Of a stretch of DNA of 57,178 nt, positions 17,364 through 25,993 are shown in pieces. The DNA lies in contig JANYDA010000039.1 in assembly GCA_025360005.1 (NCBI GenBank), positions 1 through 57,178 of the forward strand, read 5' to 3'. The first letter of the stretch is position 1. Every line of letters starts with the position of its first letter. The DNA is from Fibrobacteria bacterium (GTDB lineage Bacteria > Fibrobacterota > Fibrobacteria > UBA11236). Below the pieces are notes generated by a model. That model searched no databases and was not told where the DNA came from. It saw nothing but the letters and a program-made list of their open reading frames with translations. A program made the translations under genes and the position numbers.

Positions 17364-18534
17364 GGTATGCCAGCCTTGCGTTTAAACCGTCGCCCAGATA
17401 GAAGAATCCCAGGATGGCCAGGATAATGGCCACAGCGGGAAAGAACGTGATCCAATAGAAGCCGCTGAAAAAGGACATCTGGCTGCCCTCGATGATATTG
17501 CCCCAGGAGACTTCCGGCGGCTTGGTGCCGAACTGGAGATAGCTCAGGGTTGTCTCCACCAAAATGGACTCAGCCATGATCAGGGAGAACTGGATGAAGA
17601 ACACGGCCCGATTCTGATACCAGAAAAGATGGCGGTACAGGATCTTGAAATCGCTCAAGGCCGCCTCCTTGGCCGCCAGGATAAAGCCCATGTTGGAGAG
17701 GATGCGCACGCGCGTGGCGATCAGCTCGGAGACGCGCGGGATCAGGGTCGCGCCCAATACCCCCATGGTATAATACACGTTTGGCTCCAGCGCGCATATC
17801 ACCACCAGGATCAGCACCAGGCGCGGCAAGGAAAGAATGGTACTGTTGAAAGTGCCGACGATTTTCCGGACCCGGCCGCCGTAATAACCGGCGAACAGCC
17901 CCAACGGCACGCCCAGACCCAAGGCAAAGGCGCAGGTGACCAGTCCCGGCAGAAAACAGGTGCGCGCACCCGCGATCAACAATGCCATCATATCGCGGCC
18001 GTTCTTGTCGGTGCCCAGCAAATGGGGTTTGTTGGTGTGCTTGGCTTCCTGCCCATAGCCGCCCTGCCCGCCGGATGCTTCCGCTCCTGCGCCGTCGCCC
18101 TTTAGCGAGCTATCACCGGTTCCTCCGCTATCCGCAGAAGCGCGCGGGATCCCTCCGCCTGCGGATTCCCCGTTTGCCAGGACGCTTCCGGAGCCGCCGG
18201 ACGCCGGGGGCCTGTCCGCCTCGCCGGGATCCGCCTTCAGGAAATCCAGGTTTTCATCGTCCGGGGTCAAGGCCCTGGGATGGGAGTCTCCGCGGCCGCC
18301 GGCCTGGTTGCGCTCTTGGATGCGCAGTCCTTCCTTGGTGGCCAGCAATTTCTTCATCCACCCCACCGAAGGGGGAGTCAAAAGATGTTCCAGATCCAAC
18401 TCATCGGGCCCGTAATGGGTCCACACGCTTCCCGTCAAGGTGGCAAGGGCCAAGAGGCCCACGATCGCGCTGCCTGCCAGGATGCGGTAACTTCCCGGTT
18501 GCTTCAGGTAACGCCCGAACCCGTTGCGCCTCAT
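17350..18534 (-). CDS. OppC/DppC-like ABC transporter permease with a long inserted loop
   Basis: The 394-residue inner-membrane permease starts MRRNGFGRYLKQPGSYRIL with a first transmembrane helix (about 20-40). HLLGTDKNGRDMMALLIAGAR is the usual OppC motif after the first periplasmic segment. The EAA loop is seen at AAKEAALSDFKILYRHLF. Between LLTPPSVGWM and HLLGTD there are roughly 110 extra residues, rich in Gly, Ser and Ala (for example SGGTGDSSLKGDGAGAEASG). These are absent from typical OppC proteins, and the total length is about 100 residues above the norm. The ATG overlaps the oppB stop (ATGA). Confidence 0.93.
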   Translation of the reverse strand: MRRNGFGRYLKQPGSYRILAGSAIVGLLALATLTGSVWTHYGPDELDLEHLLTPPSVGWMKKLLATKEGLRIQERNQAGGRGDSHPRALTPDDENLDFLKADPGEADRPPASGGSGSVLANGESAGGGIPRASADSGGTGDSSLKGDGAGAEASGGQGGYGQEAKHTNKPHLLGTDKNGRDMMALLIAGARTCFLPGLVTCAFALGLGVPLGLFAGYYGGRVRKIVGTFNSTILSLPRLVLILVVICALEPNVYYTMGVLGATLIPRVSELIATRVRILSNMGFILAAKEAALSDFKILYRHLFWYQNRAVFFIQFSLIMAESILVETTLSYLQFGTKPPEVSWGNIIEGSQMSFFSGFYWITFFPAVAIILAILGFFYLGDGLNARLAYREGR

Positions 18535-19439
18535 TCGCGCATCCGCGGATCCAGCCACACCGCCAGCAGATCATTCGCCAGCATGAATACCCGGATCAGG
18601 AAAGCCATCACCAAGGTGATCCCCATGATGACGGAGAAGTCCCGCTTTAGAGTGGCTTCCCAGCTCAGCCAGCCCAGGCCATGGAAGTTGAAAATGCGCT
18701 CCACCACCACCAGGCCTCCCAGCAGCACGGCCATGTTGGTCACGATGATATTGAAAATGGGCAGCACCATGGATCGGAAGAAATGCTTCCAGAGCCTGCT
18801 GCCGCGCGCTCGCGCGGCCTTGATGAACATGGCGCTGTTCACGTTCTGCACTTCCAGCGAGATGAAGCGGACGAATTCGCCGATAGTGCCGTTGCCAACC
18901 GCCAGCACGAAAATCGGCAGCGAGTAGTAGCTGATGTAAGGCCAGAATTGGAATGGCCCGTCCGGCGGCGTGGTCACGTAGAAGCGGAACACGCCAAACA
19001 CCACCGCCAACACGATGTAGCCCAGCACGAAAACGGGAATGGAGGAAAGCGTGTATATCCCAAGGCTGATGAATTTGCCCAGAGGCGAGACCGGACGCAG
19101 GCCGCGATACACTCCCAAGGGAATGGCCACCATTAAGGAAAGGAAAAGCGATCCGAAAGTGAGCAGCAAGGTGGGCGGCGCGTATTCCGCGATTTGGCTG
19201 GAAACCTTGGCGCCGTTCACCATGGAGATGCCGAAGTCAAAGCCGAGGCAGCCCTTGAGCCAAAGGAAGTATTGCGCGGGAAGGGGCCGGTCCAGATACA
19301 ACTGATGCGCAGTGCCGGGCGAAAGATTATGGATCTCAGCGATATCGCCGGGAGTCAGATGGATGATGCTGAAAATCAGGAGGGAAACGAGAAGCAGGGA
19401 GCCGGCGAAAAAACCGACGATTTTGGCGATGGATCGCAT
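18531..19439 (-). CDS. OppB/DppB-like ABC transporter permease
   Basis: The 302-residue permease begins with a transmembrane segment (IVGFFAGSLLLVSLLIFSII). It contains the DppB-type region PAQYFLWLKGCLGFDFGIS, the EAA-like loop KAARARGSRLWKHFFRSM, and the C-terminal LLAVWLDPRMRE, which matches the family's DPR-IR ending. It pairs with the OppC-like protein to form the inner-membrane channel. It follows the lipoprotein gene after 161 bases that contain a strong hairpin. Confidence 0.95.
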   Translation of the reverse strand: MRSIAKIVGFFAGSLLLVSLLIFSIIHLTPGDIAEIHNLSPGTAHQLYLDRPLPAQYFLWLKGCLGFDFGISMVNGAKVSSQIAEYAPPTLLLTFGSLFLSLMVAIPLGVYRGLRPVSPLGKFISLGIYTLSSIPVFVLGYIVLAVVFGVFRFYVTTPPDGPFQFWPYISYYSLPIFVLAVGNGTIGEFVRFISLEVQNVNSAMFIKAARARGSRLWKHFFRSMVLPIFNIIVTNMAVLLGGLVVVERIFNFHGLGWLSWEATLKRDFSVIMGITLVMAFLIRVFMLANDLLAVWLDPRMRE

Positions 19440-19528
19440 GCCTTATTCCAACCTTTTCCCGCTTGCTGGAGGTCCTGAAACCTTGTCCCCCGCACCATTA
19501 TGGCCTATCGACAGACCCTGGAACAAGC

Positions 19529-19558
19529 CGCGGCCCGCTGCATTGCAACCGGGCCGCG
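19529..19558. other. Intra-operon hairpin between binding-protein and permease genes
   Basis: CGCGGCCCG (19529-19537) and CGGGCCGCG (19550-19558) are perfect 9-bp reverse complements around a 12-base loop. The transcript reads through it on the minus strand without a following U-tract, so it fits an mRNA-stabilising or processing hairpin better than a terminator. Confidence 0.5.
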
Positions 19559-19600
19559 ATTCCGGCCTCTTATCCGGCCGCTATCCTGTAGATACGGTGA

Positions 19601-20023
19601 CTAGGGGCTGGATTTCAGAATCTTCTCGCCCAATCCGGTAGTATTGCCCTCATTGGGGCCGCCTTCCATAACGGCATCCTTGCCGTCGATTTCCCGCGAT
19701 AGGCGGACGATGATATTCTTGTTCGCGCCCTTCTTAGGCTTAAAGGAGCGGACATAGCCCATGTTGCCGTCCTTATCCTCCGCGATCAAGGTGTACTCAT
19801 TTTCCTCGATGACATTCTGGCCCAACTTGAAGGTGCCGTCCTTGCCTACGCGGACGGATTCCGTGCGCGGACTGGTATAGACGACCACGTTGGGATCGGT
19901 GAGGCCGGATCCATCGGGTTTGACCACGTGACCGCTCATGGTGGTCCCGCAACCAGCCAAAAGGGGCAGCAGCGCCAGCCCCCATCCTATGCCGTTACGC
20001 TTCCTTGCAGCCATTGGAGCCAT
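19601..20023 (-). CDS. Small lipoprotein with carboxypeptidase-regulatory-like domain
   Basis: The 140-residue product has a lipoprotein signal ending in LLPLLAGC (lipobox L-A-G-C), so it is probably anchored by lipid. The mature part (GHVVKPDGSGLTDPNVVVYT through GTFKLG and YTLIAEDKDGN) looks like a small beta-sandwich of the CarboxypepD_reg type. I use the ATG at 20023, with AAAGGGA upstream; a GTG at 20029 is also possible. It sits seven bases after the binding-protein stop and ahead of the permeases, which suggests an accessory of the transporter. I cannot name it further. Confidence 0.75.
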   Translation of the reverse strand: MAPMAARKRNGIGWGLALLPLLAGCGTTMSGHVVKPDGSGLTDPNVVVYTSPRTESVRVGKDGTFKLGQNVIEENEYTLIAEDKDGNMGYVRSFKPKKGANKNIIVRLSREIDGKDAVMEGGPNEGNTTGLGEKILKSSP

Positions 20024-20029
20024 GTGCAC

Positions 20030-21643
20030 TCAATCCCTTTCGTCCTCTGGAATGAACCAGTCGTTGATAAAAGTGAAAAACCGGTAGGGATGAACCACCG
20101 CCTTCTTAACCTTGTTCTCGATGGCGGCATTCTTTTCCAGGGTCCAGAGGAACGTGTAGGGGCAGTCCTCGGCCAGGATTTCATGCAGCTCATAATTGAT
20201 GCGGCGGCGTACTTCGTGATTGATGGTGGTGGAGAACTTCATCAGCAGACTGTCCACCTTGGGGTTCTTATAGGAGATGAAGTTATCGCCGGAGGGCGGT
20301 TGGTTCTTGGTGGAATAGAATAGCGAGGAGATGTCCGAGGAGTTATCGAACAGCCACTCGGCGAAAACGATATCGAAGTCATGCTTGGATTTGACTTCCT
20401 CCTTCCACTTCTCATATTCGCGATGCTGGAGCTCCACCTGCACGCCGAGGGCCTTCAGATAATTCTGGAAGCGCAGGCACACGGAAAGGCCGCCTTCATT
20501 GCCGCTATAGATGGGAATCTTCAGCTTGAACTTGAGAGGCATGCCCTTGTACTCGCGAATGCCGTCCCCATCCGTATCCTTGATGCCCACCTTGTCCAAC
20601 AGGGCCTTGGCCTTAGAGGCATCGTATGGCCAGGGAGCCACGTCCGGATTGTAACCCCATGATGCCGGTGAAAAGGGCCCGGAAATGACTTCCCCCTTCC
20701 CGAAGTAGATGTCTTCCAGCATCTTATTCCTATCCATCCCCATGGTGAAGGCTTGCCTTACCTCCTTGATGCGCAGGATGGGGTTGTTGTTGTTGTACCC
20801 GAAAAAGGCGAAAGCCAGCGAGTTGTAGGGAATAATCATGAACTTGCCCGTGTTCGCGATTTCCGCGATCTTGCCTGGCGGTACTTCCACCACCAGGTCG
20901 ATGGCGTTCAAGAGCAGGCTTTGCACCAGCAGGGACATTTCCGGCTGGTAGACCATTTTCACTTCCCCGATGTTCGGGGGACCGCCGTAATGGTCGGTGA
21001 AGGCGGTGAGGATCACATCGTGATTCTTGGTTTCACGATCGAACTTGTAATAGCCGGTGCCGATGGGATTCTTCGAGAATTTGGAGAACTTGGACAGCAC
21101 GGGTTTGCCGCCAAACAGATGCTCGGGCACGATTTTGAAAAGGAAGCGGCGTTCCGGCTCCGCCACGCTCGTGGCGAAATCGAACTTCACCACATAGTCG
21201 CCCAATACGGAAACGCTCTTGATGACTTCCAGGGCCTGCCGGCTTTCCGGGCGCACGTCCGACAAGGGATTCATGATGGCATCGTAGGTGAATTTCACGT
21301 CGTTTGCCGTGAACGGCGTGCCGTCATGCCATTTCACGTCCTTGCGGAGGTAAAAGGTAATGCGTTGGTTGCCGTTGAACACGTTCCACTTTTCGGCCAA
21401 GCGACCTTTGACTTCGCCGCGATAATCGATATATACCAGGGACTCGAAAAGCAATTCCGAGAGGCGCAGGGAGGTTTCGTTGTCAGAGGTGGTGATCGGA
21501 TCGTAAGTATCCGGCAGAATAGGTTCGGCGTAGATCAGCCGGCCGCCTTTCAAGTCGCCTCCCCCGCCTTTACCAGCGGCAATGGCCGCCGTGCAGCATA
21601 TCAAGGCCAGCGCCACGCAATTCAGAGTCTTGAAATATGGCAT
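20030..21643 (-). CDS. Peptide ABC transporter substrate-binding protein (SBP family 5)
   Basis: The 537-residue exported protein starts MPYFKTLNCVALALICC with a signal peptide. KGGRLIYAEPILPDTYDP is the usual N-terminal pattern. ITFYLRKDVKWHDGTPFTANDVKFTYD is the SBP_bac_5 signature (here over about residues 120-146), and the C-terminal lobe includes RQAFTMGMDRNKMLEDI. It captures peptides or similar ligands for the OppBCDF-like complex. I chose the ATG at 21643 because AGGA lies eight bases upstream; several in-frame starts reach back to 21856. The 209 bases between it and the TPR gene show no clear feature. Confidence 0.93.
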   Translation of the reverse strand: MPYFKTLNCVALALICCTAAIAAGKGGGGDLKGGRLIYAEPILPDTYDPITTSDNETSLRLSELLFESLVYIDYRGEVKGRLAEKWNVFNGNQRITFYLRKDVKWHDGTPFTANDVKFTYDAIMNPLSDVRPESRQALEVIKSVSVLGDYVVKFDFATSVAEPERRFLFKIVPEHLFGGKPVLSKFSKFSKNPIGTGYYKFDRETKNHDVILTAFTDHYGGPPNIGEVKMVYQPEMSLLVQSLLLNAIDLVVEVPPGKIAEIANTGKFMIIPYNSLAFAFFGYNNNNPILRIKEVRQAFTMGMDRNKMLEDIYFGKGEVISGPFSPASWGYNPDVAPWPYDASKAKALLDKVGIKDTDGDGIREYKGMPLKFKLKIPIYSGNEGGLSVCLRFQNYLKALGVQVELQHREYEKWKEEVKSKHDFDIVFAEWLFDNSSDISSLFYSTKNQPPSGDNFISYKNPKVDSLLMKFSTTINHEVRRRINYELHEILAEDCPYTFLWTLEKNAAIENKVKKAVVHPYRFFTFINDWFIPEDERD

Positions 21644-21852
21644 TGTTCCCATCCTGAACACCGAGTTTATGGCTTTCCGTCCCCTCATGGTTCCTTTCAT
21701 AAACGGAAACCGCTTCCGGCTACCGCGACGATCCTCAATCGCCTCTTCTCTTTGGCCACTAACGCTCCGGAAGGAGCGGGGCCCATCAAACACGGCAGGT
21801 GTATCTCCACCCACGGTTCCCTCAACTGCAGGTGCCTTCACCCACGGGTGCT

Positions 21853-23280
21853 TCACCCGCCCTTACGGAAAATCCTTTGGGATTCATAGCTCCGCGCCAA
21901 TCCAGCCGAAATCCCCTGCATACAGTAATGCATTTGCCGGCAGGCGGGGAATTCCTTTTGCAAATGATAGAGCGTCTCCACGATCTCCTCGTACCTCAAT
22001 TTATTCGTCTTGAAAATAGCGAATGCATAGTCGGTCATGTATTCCGGATCGATTTGATCAATGCGATTCCGGTATTCGATCTTATATCCCTTGGCATATT
22101 GTTGCATGGCGGACTCGGTTTGGCCCGTTGCGAACAACAGATTCGCGTAAGTCCGATAGTAATTCGGCCCGTTTTTCTCCCTAACGGCTTGCCCGGCCAG
22201 CTTCAAACCCTTATCCAGGTCGAAACCCAAAAGATAATAACAGTCGGCGATATCCCTTTGATCGGAAGGACTTTTCGCGGTATTGGACACGGATTCAAGG
22301 AGGGCTTTGGCCTCACCGACCTTGCCGGTATGCGCGAGCACTTGCGCTTTGACCAATTGGGATTCGATATCCGCGTCCTTGGGCAAATAACCGGCCGCTT
22401 CTTTCCATTGCCCCAGCCGCGCGGAGGACTCCGCCAACGCTTGATCCGTATTGAACTTGGCAGCCAGATCGGGGAAACGCTTTTCCTCATTTTGGATGCG
22501 CAAATTGGTGAGTTTGCTTAGCGTGTAGTAAGCGTCGGATAGGGTTTCCATCAAAAAGGGATCGTAGAAGTTTATCTGGGTGTTCTTACCCTGGTCCAGG
22601 TACATTTCCGGTTGTTGGGCATCATTCAAAACCGCCTTGAGGGTATTTTCGATATCGTCGGCCACCGGCGCGGCGCTGCGAAGTTGTATTCTCAACTTGC
22701 AACGCCGGCTGCGTTGGGATTGGCCCGCCATGTTTGGGGGAATATCCGCCGCGCCGGCCCCCTTTAGCTCCATCGCCTGCCACTGGGAAGCATTGTCTTT
22801 GACGCCGTTCATTTCTGCGGAAGCCTCGCCAAGCCGCTTGCGGGCAAAGAAGAGGAATACATCGGCCATTTCCTGGACAGCGGAACCGCCTGCGCCCAGT
22901 TTCTTAGCCTTTTCAAACGAGGTTTTTGCTTCCGCGAACTTCCCCCCCTGGTATTGGATTTGTCCCAGGTAAAGGTAATGGATGGCACTTGCCCCGGTTT
23001 CGACCAAAGCCGCATAGTATTCGGACATGATGGCATTGGAAAAACCCGAGTAGACGCCATAGAGGCTCCCCAAGCGGAAATAGGCAAGCGATTGGCCCTT
23101 GAGGGCGCGCATCCCTTTTTCATCCAACTTCCCGCCGTCCAGATCCTTATCCCATGTCATCACGGCTTCGTCATAACGATGCCGACGGATAAGGTCAACG
23201 GGGTCTTCCTTCGCTTCGCCCGGCACATACGACAGTGCGAAGAGGAAGAGGAGCAGACCCTTAGTTCTTGAAAAGGTCAT
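21853..23280 (-). CDS. Secreted TPR-repeat protein
   Basis: The product (about 475 residues) has a signal peptide (GLLLFLFALSYVPGEA). Helical repeats of the tetratricopeptide type follow, for example AIHYLYLGQIQYQGGKFAEA, LVKAQVLAHTGKVGEAKALL and YANLLFATGQTESAMQQYAK. It is probably periplasmic or envelope-associated and acts as a protein-interaction scaffold. The start overlaps the stop of the TolB-like gene by 20 bases. No enzymatic motif is visible. Confidence 0.82.
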   Translation of the reverse strand: MTFSRTKGLLLFLFALSYVPGEAKEDPVDLIRRHRYDEAVMTWDKDLDGGKLDEKGMRALKGQSLAYFRLGSLYGVYSGFSNAIMSEYYAALVETGASAIHYLYLGQIQYQGGKFAEAKTSFEKAKKLGAGGSAVQEMADVFLFFARKRLGEASAEMNGVKDNASQWQAMELKGAGAADIPPNMAGQSQRSRRCKLRIQLRSAAPVADDIENTLKAVLNDAQQPEMYLDQGKNTQINFYDPFLMETLSDAYYTLSKLTNLRIQNEEKRFPDLAAKFNTDQALAESSARLGQWKEAAGYLPKDADIESQLVKAQVLAHTGKVGEAKALLESVSNTAKSPSDQRDIADCYYLLGFDLDKGLKLAGQAVREKNGPNYYRTYANLLFATGQTESAMQQYAKGYKIEYRNRIDQIDPEYMTDYAFAIFKTNKLRYEEIVETLYHLQKEFPACRQMHYCMQGISAGLARSYESQRIFRKGG

Positions 23281-24559
23281 ACTTGGCCAAATCCACCTTT
23301 TCCGCACCCAGTCGCAAATCAGCGCCGATCAATACGGAGGCGAAGATTTGGAAATCCAGCCCCGATTGGCCGGCGAACACGATGATGGGATGATTGGGCA
23401 AGCAATCCACATCGCGATGGATGTTGGATTGGGTAGTGATTGTCGCCCGCGTGTAATTCTGATCGTACAGCCATTTTTCCAAATTGACCACTTCCAGCGG
23501 ATTCAAACGGCTGGATTCCCGTTTGGCATAAACGATGGCGCGCGAACCCGGCAACCAGGTGGGTCCGGTATAGGAACTGGGATAAACATTCTCCGCGATT
23601 TTGGGCGTCTTCCCATGCAAATCCGCCACTTCCACCAGATGCCCTTGCGGATCCACCTTCAGTTGCATGACGCCGATATCGACCACCCGATCGTTGAGAT
23701 CGTTGGATATCTGGTAGGCGACGAAGTGCCCGTCGAAAGACCAGGAAGGATGGCTCTTGTTATTGGTGATCTGATTATTGAAGATTTTAATCTTGTGATC
23801 GTCCTTGAAGTCCATCAGGGCGATGGTATAGAGACCGCGCTTTTTATTGCCGCTAGTGCGGGTGGTATAAGCGAGGAAGCGGCCGTCCGGCGAATAGGAC
23901 GGGAACATCTCCTCGCCGGGATTGGTGGTCAGGCGCTCAAAGGCATTGCGGGCCTCGCGCTTAATGTCCTTGCCAAGGTACTTGGTGATGTCCGGGACCA
24001 GGTACAGATCGCCGTCGCCCGTGCGGGCGGAGACGAATACCACGCTCTTGCCGTCCGGCGACCAGCGGGGCGTCCCATCCACTTCCGGATCGAAGGTGAG
24101 GCGCGTATGGATCTTGGAGCCGATGGAACTGATATAAATATCGTGATTGTTCACGCCGCCGGCGCTGACATAGAGGAAGTATTGAATGCCGTCGTGCAGG
24201 ACCGGGCACCATTCCAGTTCGTCCTCATAACCCTTGAATATACTCTGGTCGGTATCTTCGTCGATATTGACGTCTTCGATTTTCCCTGATGCGGTATGGG
24301 GCGTTATCTGGGATAACTCCTTGGTCTTTGCATCGAAGAGCCAGATTTGGCGGTTATCGCGGATCTGCCTTACGAACGCCACGTAATTGACGAAGTTGGG
24401 GCAAATCTTGGGATGGAACAACTGCCCGGAAATCTTGGGGTTGTCGCTGGAGACCACCACCACGGTTTTGCTCGCATCGGTCGCATCGGTGGCCGCTACC
24501 GCGCCGGCAACCGCGAATAGACCCGATACCAAGCAACTATTCAGGATCCTGCTTATCAT
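23261..24559 (-). CDS. TolB-like PD40 beta-propeller protein
   Basis: After a signal peptide (MISRILNSCLVSGLFAVAGA), the 432-residue protein has repeated WD40-like PD40 blades: DGTPRWSPDGKSVVFVSART, EEMFPSYSPDGRFLAYTTRT and KSHPSWSFDGHFVAYQIS. This is the architecture of the TolB propeller, although the N-terminal TolB domain is not obvious here. TolB is a periplasmic partner of Pal and TolA in the Tol-Pal system. The start at 24559 fits the signal peptide; an in-frame TTG at 24646 or ATG at 24640 would overlap or abut the upstream gene and add a 29-residue extension. The upstream neighbour resembles TolA/TonB. Confidence 0.85.
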   Translation of the reverse strand: MISRILNSCLVSGLFAVAGAVAATDATDASKTVVVVSSDNPKISGQLFHPKICPNFVNYVAFVRQIRDNRQIWLFDAKTKELSQITPHTASGKIEDVNIDEDTDQSIFKGYEDELEWCPVLHDGIQYFLYVSAGGVNNHDIYISSIGSKIHTRLTFDPEVDGTPRWSPDGKSVVFVSARTGDGDLYLVPDITKYLGKDIKREARNAFERLTTNPGEEMFPSYSPDGRFLAYTTRTSGNKKRGLYTIALMDFKDDHKIKIFNNQITNNKSHPSWSFDGHFVAYQISNDLNDRVVDIGVMQLKVDPQGHLVEVADLHGKTPKIAENVYPSSYTGPTWLPGSRAIVYAKRESSRLNPLEVVNLEKWLYDQNYTRATITTQSNIHRDVDCLPNHPIIVFAGQSGLDFQIFASVLIGADLRLGAEKVDLAKYDLFKN

Positions 24560-24642
24560 GGAAACCCTTTTCTCCCCATAGGCGACTGCACTCCGTAATT
24601 GCTTCGCAACTCCACGCTTGCCGCTTTCAAGTGACTTCATCT

Positions 24643-25947
24643 TCAAAGGCTGCTCAGGCTCTTGAGGTAATTTTCGGCCTTCAGGTTCTCATTCTTGTAT
24701 TTGTCGTTCTTGGAAAACCAGACTTCATAATCCTTCCATTTCAGGACAGCCTGCTGCCGGTAGAAGTTCTGCTTGTCCACGTTGGTCGAATTCTTATAGA
24801 GGCGCGTCCATGCGAGGGCCCAGAAGTATTTGGTCCTCTGCATAACATCGTCAAAGGAAGCCGGGTCGATGAAGCTTTGATCGCGGACCACGGCCTCGAA
24901 GGCCTGATGCGCCTTGGCGTATTGCTTCAGCTCCACATAGCAGATACCGAGATTCATGTTCGCCAGCGGGTAATACTTCTCGTACTCGAGCACGTTCTGG
25001 AATGCGCTTACGGCTTCGCTGAGGTGACCCACCTTGAGCAGGGAAAGTCCTTTCATGAAATTGGCCTGCACGTATTCATCGCGATCCTGGGCCCCGCGTT
25101 TTTTTGAGACCGGTTTGGGCACCGCGGTAAAGGAACGGATGGCATTGACATAGTCCTGTTGCTTGTAAGCGGAAAGGCCCAGTTTGAAACTGCTGGAAAC
25201 ATTGGCATCTTCCGTTGGAGAGGCCTCCGCTTTGGGCATGGCCGGTGCGGGAAGACCGGCTACGGCCTGCTTGACTTCTTCGGTGGGTTCCGTTTTGGCG
25301 GGAAGGGGCAAATCCTCCGGAGGGTAAACCTTGGTTGGGGATACCGGCGTAGGTGTCGGTGTCGGCACTGGCGTCACTGGTGCCGGTTCCGGCTTGTGCA
25401 TGGCGACCTGGATGGGTGGCTCCTCGGCAATCGGCTTGGGCTCCGGCGCCGGTTTCACCGGTTTAGGTTCGGGAGCCGGTTTCACCGGTTTGGCGGCCAC
25501 CGGCTTGGGGACAGGAACGGGCTTGGGTTCAACTTCAGGAGCTGCGCCCGGTTCTTTGGGAAGGTCGGTGGCCTTAACGGTTTCCTTATGAGCCTTCACC
25601 GGTTTGACAACCACCGGTTTGGGAGCCGGCTCCGGTTTGACGGCGGGCGTTTCCACCACAACGGGCTTGGGGGAAACCGCGACAGGGGTATCCTGCACCA
25701 CTACGGCGGCGGTATCCGGAGCGGGAGCGGGTTCGGGAACGGCCTCAGGCTCCTTGAACCCGGGTTCCACCTGGCTGTTGAGTGCGTTCTTGATGCGCTC
25801 CGCGTTCCGGCTTTTCTGCAATTCAATCCAGCCCCAAACGATAACGCCCATCAAGACGATGGCAACGATGATCAGGACCGAAATGAATTGGTTCCGCTTC
25901 TTCCGTTTCGCGGAAACTTCCATGTAGCTAAAATTCGTATCGCTCAT
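24643..25947 (-). CDS. TonB/TolA-like membrane-anchored Pro-rich protein with TPR domain
   Basis: The 434-residue protein has a cytoplasmic basic N-terminus (AKRKKRNQF) and one transmembrane helix (about 21-43). A long Pro/Lys/Glu-rich spacer follows (about 60-235, repeats such as PAPEPKPVKPAPEPKP), like the periplasm-spanning rods of TonB and TolA. The C-terminal 200 residues are TPR-like (FKLGLSAYKQQDYVNAIRSF and NMNLGICYVELKQYAKAHQA) instead of a TonB C-terminal domain. AGGGA lies close upstream of the ATG. It immediately precedes the TolB-like propeller gene. Confidence 0.85.
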   Translation of the reverse strand: MSDTNFSYMEVSAKRKKRNQFISVLIIVAIVLMGVIVWGWIELQKSRNAERIKNALNSQVEPGFKEPEAVPEPAPAPDTAAVVVQDTPVAVSPKPVVVETPAVKPEPAPKPVVVKPVKAHKETVKATDLPKEPGAAPEVEPKPVPVPKPVAAKPVKPAPEPKPVKPAPEPKPIAEEPPIQVAMHKPEPAPVTPVPTPTPTPVSPTKVYPPEDLPLPAKTEPTEEVKQAVAGLPAPAMPKAEASPTEDANVSSSFKLGLSAYKQQDYVNAIRSFTAVPKPVSKKRGAQDRDEYVQANFMKGLSLLKVGHLSEAVSAFQNVLEYEKYYPLANMNLGICYVELKQYAKAHQAFEAVVRDQSFIDPASFDDVMQRTKYFWALAWTRLYKNSTNVDKQNFYRQQAVLKWKDYEVWFSKNDKYKNENLKAENYLKSLSSL

Positions 25948-25993
25948 ATTCAGTCCCTAAAAATATATTGAATTCAGGTTTGTCCGTAGCCCG

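Noticed and set aside
25159-25971. Long plus-strand frame rich in Gly, Phe and Arg
   Set aside because: It is the antisense of the Pro/Lys-rich spacer of the TonB-like gene; the low-complexity composition and lack of a ribosome-binding site show it is a shadow frame.
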